A stretch of DNA of 64,000 bases from Cryptomeria japonica (lineage: Eukaryota; Streptophyta; Pinopsida; Cupressales; Cupressaceae), in NCBI RefSeq assembly GCF_030272615.1, contig NC_081414.1, positions 656,344,292-656,408,291 on the forward strand. The letters are read 5' to 3'. The translations under genes and the position numbers were made by a program. Shown here in pieces: positions 57,803 to 64,000 of this stretch; the stretch's first letter is position 1, and each line of letters starts with the position of its first letter. The notes beneath the pieces are model-generated. The model ran no database searches. It was not told the origin of the DNA and was given only the letters and a program-made list of their open reading frames with translations.

Positions 57803-58586
57803 TGAAAGAATATTTAGATAGAAAATTGGACAGCATAAATAATGATGATTGAAGATATGTAAATGGTCTGAGAGGCCTTTACTTTATATAATTCTCAAGA
57901 GCAACAATAGATTAGATAGAAGATTAGATAGAAAATTAGATAAAAAATTGGACACAATAAATAATGATGATTGAAGGTATGTAAATGATGTGAGAGGCCT
58001 TTACTTTATAGAATTTTCAAGAGGCAAAATCAAGAGCAACAATAGATTGATAATGGATGGTTAGAGTGAAAATTAAGGTTAAACTCAAAGTTTTAGTCAT
58101 GTGACAAGTGTCACATGATGGATTTAATATAGGGTTAGGAAGTGCATTAAAGAAACATTCTTATATGAAGGGCTAAGATTAAGAGGTTTAGTTTAGAATG
58201 AATGGATGGGATGGAAAGTTAGTTTGACTTTTGTGAGGTGTCTAGATTCAATGAATCAGACAAGATTTAATTAAACATGTGAAAGGGAAATTTGTCATGT
58301 GATAGAAAATTTATATTATAATCCATGTAAACAACTGAAAGGTGGGATTGAATGGACAATAATAAAGAAATAAAATTAATTTTTAAAATCATCTAAATAA
58401 ATAATAAATATTTATTTCATTAATGGGATCAAGTGAAGGACAATTTAATAATTAAAAAAAATAGATATATACATAATTACATCTAGGATAGAATGAGAGA
58501 AATCATGAAATTATTAAAATAAATTATATGTAATTAATTAAATAGAATTAAATGTAACTAGGTATGCACAAAAACAATTGTCTACA
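57803..58586 (-). repeat. LTR of H4 (inverted)
   Basis: On - it starts tgtagacaattgtttttgtg and ends ctaaatattctttca. It aligns with the H1 and H3 LTRs. A partial internal duplication of about 125 bp (57835-57955 and 57958-58050 blocks, each with gaggcctttactttata) is private to this copy. TATA-like ctataaag lies on - near 58010. Confidence 0.75.
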
Positions 58587-59388
58587 TTTTGCCTTTCTTG
58601 AGACGATGTTGCAACTATTTTGAGAGTGAATAATACGGATACACTTTGAGCTTAAATTAAACTTAATAAATTATATTCAGAGAGGTGCCCTTAAACGATT
58701 TTATAACAACAATTAGTAACTATACCCAAATTAGTACTTGACCATAAGTATTTGTGACTAGGTCAAGATCATTGTAGATGCATTTATGGATTCAAGAAAT
58801 CTTACAACTCCTTACAATAATCAATTAATTTTCATAGATTGTGAAAAGGTCTGAAGATAATTATTTGAGTATTTAGCATTTAGGATAACTTAAAATAATT
58901 TCTTGGTTAACAATGCTAAATAATGAAGAACATACATAGCTTTAAGTAACACAAATCTACTCCTACAACTAGATATAAAAATTATAATATTTAAATAAAA
59001 TTCTTCATTAAGTAATGAAATTATGAATACCAAGTTAAAATGGAATATATTCAATACAACATCAATAGAATCATATTTTTTATTTTAAGAAAACCAAAAT
59101 TTATATAAAATATAATGTGCATATGCAATAATCTATCTCAGAACTACAATGACTCTTGTGCAAGAAAATATGACCATTACGAAGTATTTGTAATGTATAA
59201 TATGTTTTCATACATACATCAAACTTCTACTATAGTTGCACAAGTGAATGTGGTGAGAAGAAATATTTAGTTGTGACATTGCATTCCGTAGAAGTTTTAC
59301 AAACTGTCATGGAGATATTCAATATAAAATATATACAATAAAAACCCTTTATACACTATTATATAATAATTTCAATTCATTTGTGTAA
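58587..59388 (-). repeat. H-family copy H4 (inverted)
   Basis: Reverse complement of 13485-13869/18345-18782 and 52740-53601. It includes the uninterrupted site of the LINE-like insertion in H1 (attacttaatgaagaatttt on -), which defines that insertion's ends. It stops at 59388 against an LTR fragment. Confidence 0.88.
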
Positions 59389-60675
59389 TGTGGAAAAAAT
59401 TAGGATTTTGACCCAAAAGAATAAAAACCACTAATTTTTCACTTAGGGGACATTACATTGAAAAGGGCATGGGGAATCCACCAGATCTAGTCATGAATCA
59501 CATCAAGACTAAATGCTAAGTGAAGATTGAATGTGTGTTCCTCTTTTGTGAGTTGAATTGTTGAAATAGGGTAAAATGCTAAAAATTGAAGGTAAAACTG
59601 AGAAAACAATGAGCTACAGATGCAAGAAATTACCCAAAAAGTATCATGAGCAATTAGACTTTTGTCACACCAAAGGGGGATGATTCATCTATGTGAACAA
59701 AGCTTAATTTGAAGAGAGCAGCTCCATAGCTATTTCTTGCACACAAAAAGAAGAGCAAAGGGGTTGGGAATAAGGTTTGCCTAAGTCAAACCTTGAATGA
59801 AATATTGCAAATGCTTGAAATAAATAATGGAAAGGTAATACCTTCGATCTGCAATGACTTATAATGATGCTTTTCTTCTTTAATATAATCGCATATGTTC
59901 TATGAAATGGCATGCACATGGAAAACCCCAATCACATGCACATGCTTGCAAATGAATGATGTAAAGTTTCTCCAAAATGGTTGATGCATACTTGATGAAT
60001 TCTTGAGAAGACTTCATATAATTCACACTTTCACTTTGCAGGAGGCTCCCTTCAATTGCTTGTGGATGGATTGGATCCCATCAAATGAGGAAAGAAAAGG
60101 TTGTTTTCTATAATAGGCCGACCTAGAAATGATATACTTTCACACCAAGTCAGGTTTGAAAATTATAATACAACCAAATCACGATCCCAAAAATCAAGGA
60201 GAAAAAGTAGGGATTGATGTGATTCACATCGATCCAACCAACGTTTTTTCCAATTTTTTAGGGATGCAAGGTATTGTGATGATAAGGTGATCCCCAAGTG
60301 GGTGTGGTAATTAAAGGAGTTTAGATATGTGGAATTGGGCATTGAAGGTTTAAATAGGATTTAATTAGGTATTTTGATGAATTAATTAATTGAAGGAATA
60401 AAAAGAGACACAGTTAGGGTAAAGGGCCCAATTTAATGATGTGTAGAATGATAAAAGAAGACTTTAGATTTAATTAAATTGATTAATTAAATGGTAAAAG
60501 AGAATTTTCTGACATAGGCCGACACAAGGAAAGGTTTCATGCTCAAATTTTTAATAGGGAAAAGGGTTCAAAATAGGCCCCAATTTGGGAGGACCACAAC
60601 ATGGTATCATGGGCTTGGTGAGGACCAAGGTGCCACGCCCTTGTCATACCCCATATTTGGGCCAAGGTTATGTTG
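59389..60675 (-). repeat. Truncated LTR related to elements (b) and (c)
   Basis: On + it starts tgtggaaaaaattagg, like the (c) LTR edge tgtgatgtggtgaaaaatta. It contains agatctagtcatgaatcac and, near 60580-60660, the aggaccacaacatgg / gaggaccaaggtgccacgcc region corresponding to the (b) GC hairpin. The TGTAGC end is missing. No internal element sequence follows, so this is a broken LTR. 60340-60520 carries AT palindromic words (attaattaattgaag, ttaattaaattgattaatta). Confidence 0.65.
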
Positions 60676-61070
60676 AACACAATGTACCACTGAGAGAGGG
60701 GTGAATCAATGGTTCATAAATTCCTTTCCTTTTTAAAACAAGCTTAGAATACCAGTTACTATCCTAATCACTTAAACAGTCAAACTGGTAAGACAAATGA
60801 GGATACCAAAAAAAAAAACACATAAATTCAACCCACAACACCAGATGTACGAGGAAAAAAGAATATGGGGAAAAATTGATGAGAAATGTTGTTGGAGACT
60901 ACTGCTCCAATCCAGCCTCACAAGTGAAACAATGAATTAAAAAGATTTAGGGCACCAGCCCCTGCACCAAGCTCCAACTTGGTGATGTATATTAAAATAC
61001 AATTTTGATACAGTTATACAATCTGGTTGTAAATGAGTTTTGCAACACTTTATCAAATAGATTTTTGGTT
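60676..61070 (-). repeat. Copia-type LTR fragment related to element (d)
   Basis: gagagaggggtgaatcaatg and ccagttactatcc match, in reverse, the end of the (d) LTR (cattcacc...cccctctc...taactgg order). It continues about 390 bp and is cut at 61070 where H5 begins. Diverged, no coding sequence. Confidence 0.6.
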
Positions 61071-63820
61071 TCTTGGCATTAGGATCCTATTATCTTGCAC
61101 CCCTAAGAAGTTGGCCTAAAATTATTTGGATGAGTGCACCTCGAGCATCCCAATCTGACAAATTTATCTATGAGTTGTAGGAGGATAAAAAGGTAGTCAT
61201 ATCCTATTCAAATCTATCTCTATGCAAAAAAAAAAAAAATCTAAGTCAACTATCCATAAAATTAAACTTGGAATCTCATATACATAGCAATTCTTTCCTG
61301 ATCTGTGATATCTATCTAAAATTATCAATTGAAGGTGACAATTGGAGATATCCTTATGAAGTAATGGTGCTAATTTTAGGAGGAATTTCAGATCTAAAAA
61401 ATTTTCATTGTCAAATCTTCATCAATATTCATTAACCATAGAAGCTTCAAGAGATATTGGATGAAAATAGGGAATGATCAACCAATGATTGGATTGTACC
61501 TCTTCTTAAGGGATTTGGTATGGTTTCATATTGTTCTCAACATTTATTTCATTAAGCTTTAGATTTATATTTTTTTGTTCAGGTTATGTAATTAATATGT
61601 TATTGCACTCAAATCATATCATTTAGGCTTTTCGTCTAGTATATTTGAGTAGACTCTAGATTTGATTTATGCACTTTAGCTCATAGCAATCTTAGACACA
61701 CTTAAGGTTCAAGATAACACACACTATTCCAATTTAAGTACTTACAATTTGAGGAGGTGGAAATCACCAAAACAGGTGGTTAAGAAAGGAAAACCTTTAT
61801 ATAGCCATGCCCCCCTACCCTCTTTCTATTTTGCAAGTGCAACTATAGGTTTGTGAAAAAGACAAAAGATCCTCAGGCATATATAGATTAGTACCATAAA
61901 TTAGGAGAAAAATACCCTAGATCAGGGCACTTTAGGCTCCCCTATCAAAGACCAGGGTACTCCAGGAATCCTAGTCCTTAGAAGTCTACACCAAATTTGG
62001 GGTGAGTAGAGTATAAGGTATTAGAAGGTCTTTGTTGAGTTTATGTGCAAAAGTTAGAAGACCAGAGCAATTTGGGTGAGCCGATGAAGTGAATTTGGCC
62101 CTAGAGTTTAGTAGCAGGTGCACCTCAATATTTAAAGTTCATTTCTATACTTGTTACGAAGTTTTTTTTTCTGTGCATTAGTTTGTTATAATATTTTAGA
62201 TTTTCATTTTCATCATATCTAGATCTTAGTTGAATATCATTTCAAATTTATACCATTTCCAAAGAAGAAAAGGAATAGAATCCCTAATGTACCATTTGAC
62301 TCTTTTTGTGAAGAGTTAGTCAAATTCACTCACATCTTTGTGGCTTGATATTCTAATGTTTGTGTGAAAGTGCATCTTAACCCTAATAATACCTTGCTCC
62401 ATTTTCATCCTAAACAACTATTAGTATTAAAATTACTTCGTCTACTTTGTTTATGGGATATACTACATCTTCCTCTCCCATGTGATGAAACAAAAACATT
62501 GAGAAGAATCCAAGGTTTAATATTATGTTATATGTAGTAAGCCTTTATGTGATGCAATAAAAAGGGAGAAATTAGATATGCATTGTGCAAAAAGTATAAA
62601 TTAAATTATACTAAATTATATACATTCTTATATATACAACCATTACGTTACTCACTTAAGTCATCGTCTTTATCTCATTTGAATCTAATTTGAATATGAT
62701 TCACACTTTTATCTCCTACTTTTACCTTGTTTGTACAGCCTCTCAAAATATTTTTTATAATTCAAGGTTCCATCATATATTTTTATAATAATATTAAAAT
62801 ATCCTATTCTCAAGGATTTATCTTTCAATTTTATGAAATTTTACCCTTTTATAGTTTTTTTAAGAATATTAGACATGAATTAGGTCTCTTTACATTTTAT
62901 ATAATGGATATACGAGTCTAGAAATAGTTGAAATTTTATTTGTATTACCTCAAAACCTTCTAAATCTAGCCAAAACTACCATTAGATCATACTCTACATT
63001 ACTCCTACTACCATTTTATAAGCCTGTAGTAGTTTGATCGTACCTACACTATTACACACTATCCATTGTTTATCCTTTCACCAATTTCCCATACTCTTCT
63101 ATATTACCTTCATTGCTATCTCATCCACCACTATCCATCTAATCAGAACAAACATCCAACATCCATCCATTCCCATGAATATGGTAACACTTTTCACAGC
63201 CATGATTCACATACACATCAAAATGGCCTTCGACTTTCTCTTAATCCATCTTCTAGCTTACATCTACTAATTCATAATAAGAATTAACAATAGAATAGAG
63301 TAGAAGTAAGAATCAATAGGAAAGGTAATGATGATATCAAAGATGGTCAATATATACCATGGATTTATTATCACATGAAGAGAATCAGTATATGAGCATC
63401 ACTTCTATTTTAACTATATCTAATAACTCTTAAGTGTTATGATATAGAATTATTATTTTTATTACCCTTGTTGGGACTTCAATGTGTAATTCCATTTTTC
63501 TTGTCCCTCACCTTCTCAATAATAAATCAGTTAAAAAATAATCACTTATAACCACTACAAGATAGTATAAGTTGATATCCCATGTGATTCAACTTTTTGT
63601 AAGTATTGCCTTGTGTCATTCCCCATGTGCTAATAGTTGCAAGAAGTAAAAAAGTTGTAATTTTGAGGTAATTTCTAATCAAAGCCTATCTCTATTCGAG
63701 TTGTTGGAAATTTAAACTTGTAGTTTTATCCATCTTGATATATCATTCACTCATCTTCACCTTTTCCCTCTACTCTTATCAATTCATCAAACTTCACCTT
63801 CTTGGTATGCCTTTTCTCTC
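61071..63820 (+). repeat. H-family copy H5
   Basis: An uninterrupted counterpart of H3 segments 1-3. 61071-62150 equals 23877-24955, 62155-62535 equals 27784-28176, and 62535-63820 equals 36009-37351. It lacks elements (a) and (b) and so shows their empty sites. Estimated similarity to H3 is about 90%. It ends in ctctc at the start of a (c)-type LTR. Confidence 0.92.
61072..61555 (+). pseudogene. Second copy of the unidentified H ORF, with stops
   Basis: Aligns along its length with the 23855-24364 frame: LALGSYYLAPLRSWPKIIWM, YPYEVMVLILGGISDLKNFH and STNDWIVPLLKGFGMVSYCS. It has stops at about 61179, 61433, 61439 and 61475. A poly(A) run (61228-61240) replaces an imperfect A-rich run but keeps the frame. 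Not translated as a unit. Confidence 0.6.
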
Positions 63821-64000
63821 TGTGATGTAGTGAAAAATTAGGGTTTCACCAAATGATATAGTAAAACCCTTGAGTTTTACTTAGAAACCAATTAAATTAA
63901 AGAGGGGTGAACCCTATAGATCTAGCCTCAAATCATCAGGGATAGAGCTGAGAATTCCTATGGGATTCATTGGATTAGGTTTTAATACCCTCTTTTAAAT
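63821..64000 (-). repeat. Start of a (c)-type LTR at the shared junction in H5
   Basis: tgtgatgtagtgaaaaattaggg continues through gaggggtgaaccctatagat and ctagcctcaaat, about 89% like the first 180 bp of 37352-38541. It begins at exactly the H position where element (c) begins in H3. The rest lies beyond the window. Confidence 0.9.

Overview
This window looks like intergenic DNA from a seed plant with a large, repeat-filled nuclear genome. A gymnosperm is likely, but that is inference from the style of the repeats. I found no intact host gene, no rRNA or tRNA gene and no CRISPR array. Almost everything is transposable-element sequence of different ages, with one captured host gene family (BTB/POZ).

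Layout. 1-3.7 kb: decayed Ty1/copia element. 3.87-4.04 kb: LINE 3' tail. About 4.98-11.29 kb: a nearly full-length but dead plant L1-type LINE (ORF1, endonuclease, reverse transcriptase, zf-RVT, RNase H). 11.3-19.5 kb: first copy (H1) of an AT-rich repeat family that I call H. It ends in a polypurine tract plus an LTR, and it is split by a 4.5-kb LINE-like insertion carrying a 9-bp target duplication and a perfect 3 x 111-bp tandem array. 19.7-20.4 kb: CT/CA microsatellite. 21.4-23.5 kb: second H copy (H2), split by a solo LTR.

23.9-55.1 kb is a third H copy (H3) opened by four nested retroelements. (a) 24956-27778 is a 2.8-kb LTR element with 368-bp LTRs and no coding capacity. (b) 28177-36004 is a young 7.8-kb LTR element whose only recognisable protein is an intact 1142-codon Gag-protease ORF, with no RT or integrase. 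(c) 37352-45836 is an older, inverted relative of (b), itself hit by a 992-bp inverted-repeat element and a LINE tail. (d) 46735-52469 is a copia element with a nearly deleted 5' LTR. Host sequence resumes across each junction; (a) and (b) have exact target duplications and (c) a 4-of-5 match.

52.5-59.4 kb is a large inverted repeat: H, LTR and a BTB/POZ gene fragment on the + strand face the same three units on the - strand across a short spacer. 59.4-61.06 kb holds fragments of two LTR families. 61.07-64.0 kb is a fifth H copy (H5), which carries the (c) insertion at the same junction as H3 but lacks (a) and (b).

This gives an order of events: (c) entered H, the H+(c) block was duplicated, then (a) and (b) entered H3 only. 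The points most worth follow-up are the Gag-protease-only family (intact ORF, two copies sharing a variant protease motif, repeated leader motif, U3 hairpin), the BTB inverted repeat as a possible hairpin-RNA source, and the 992-bp inverted-repeat element. Sequence identities quoted are estimates by eye.
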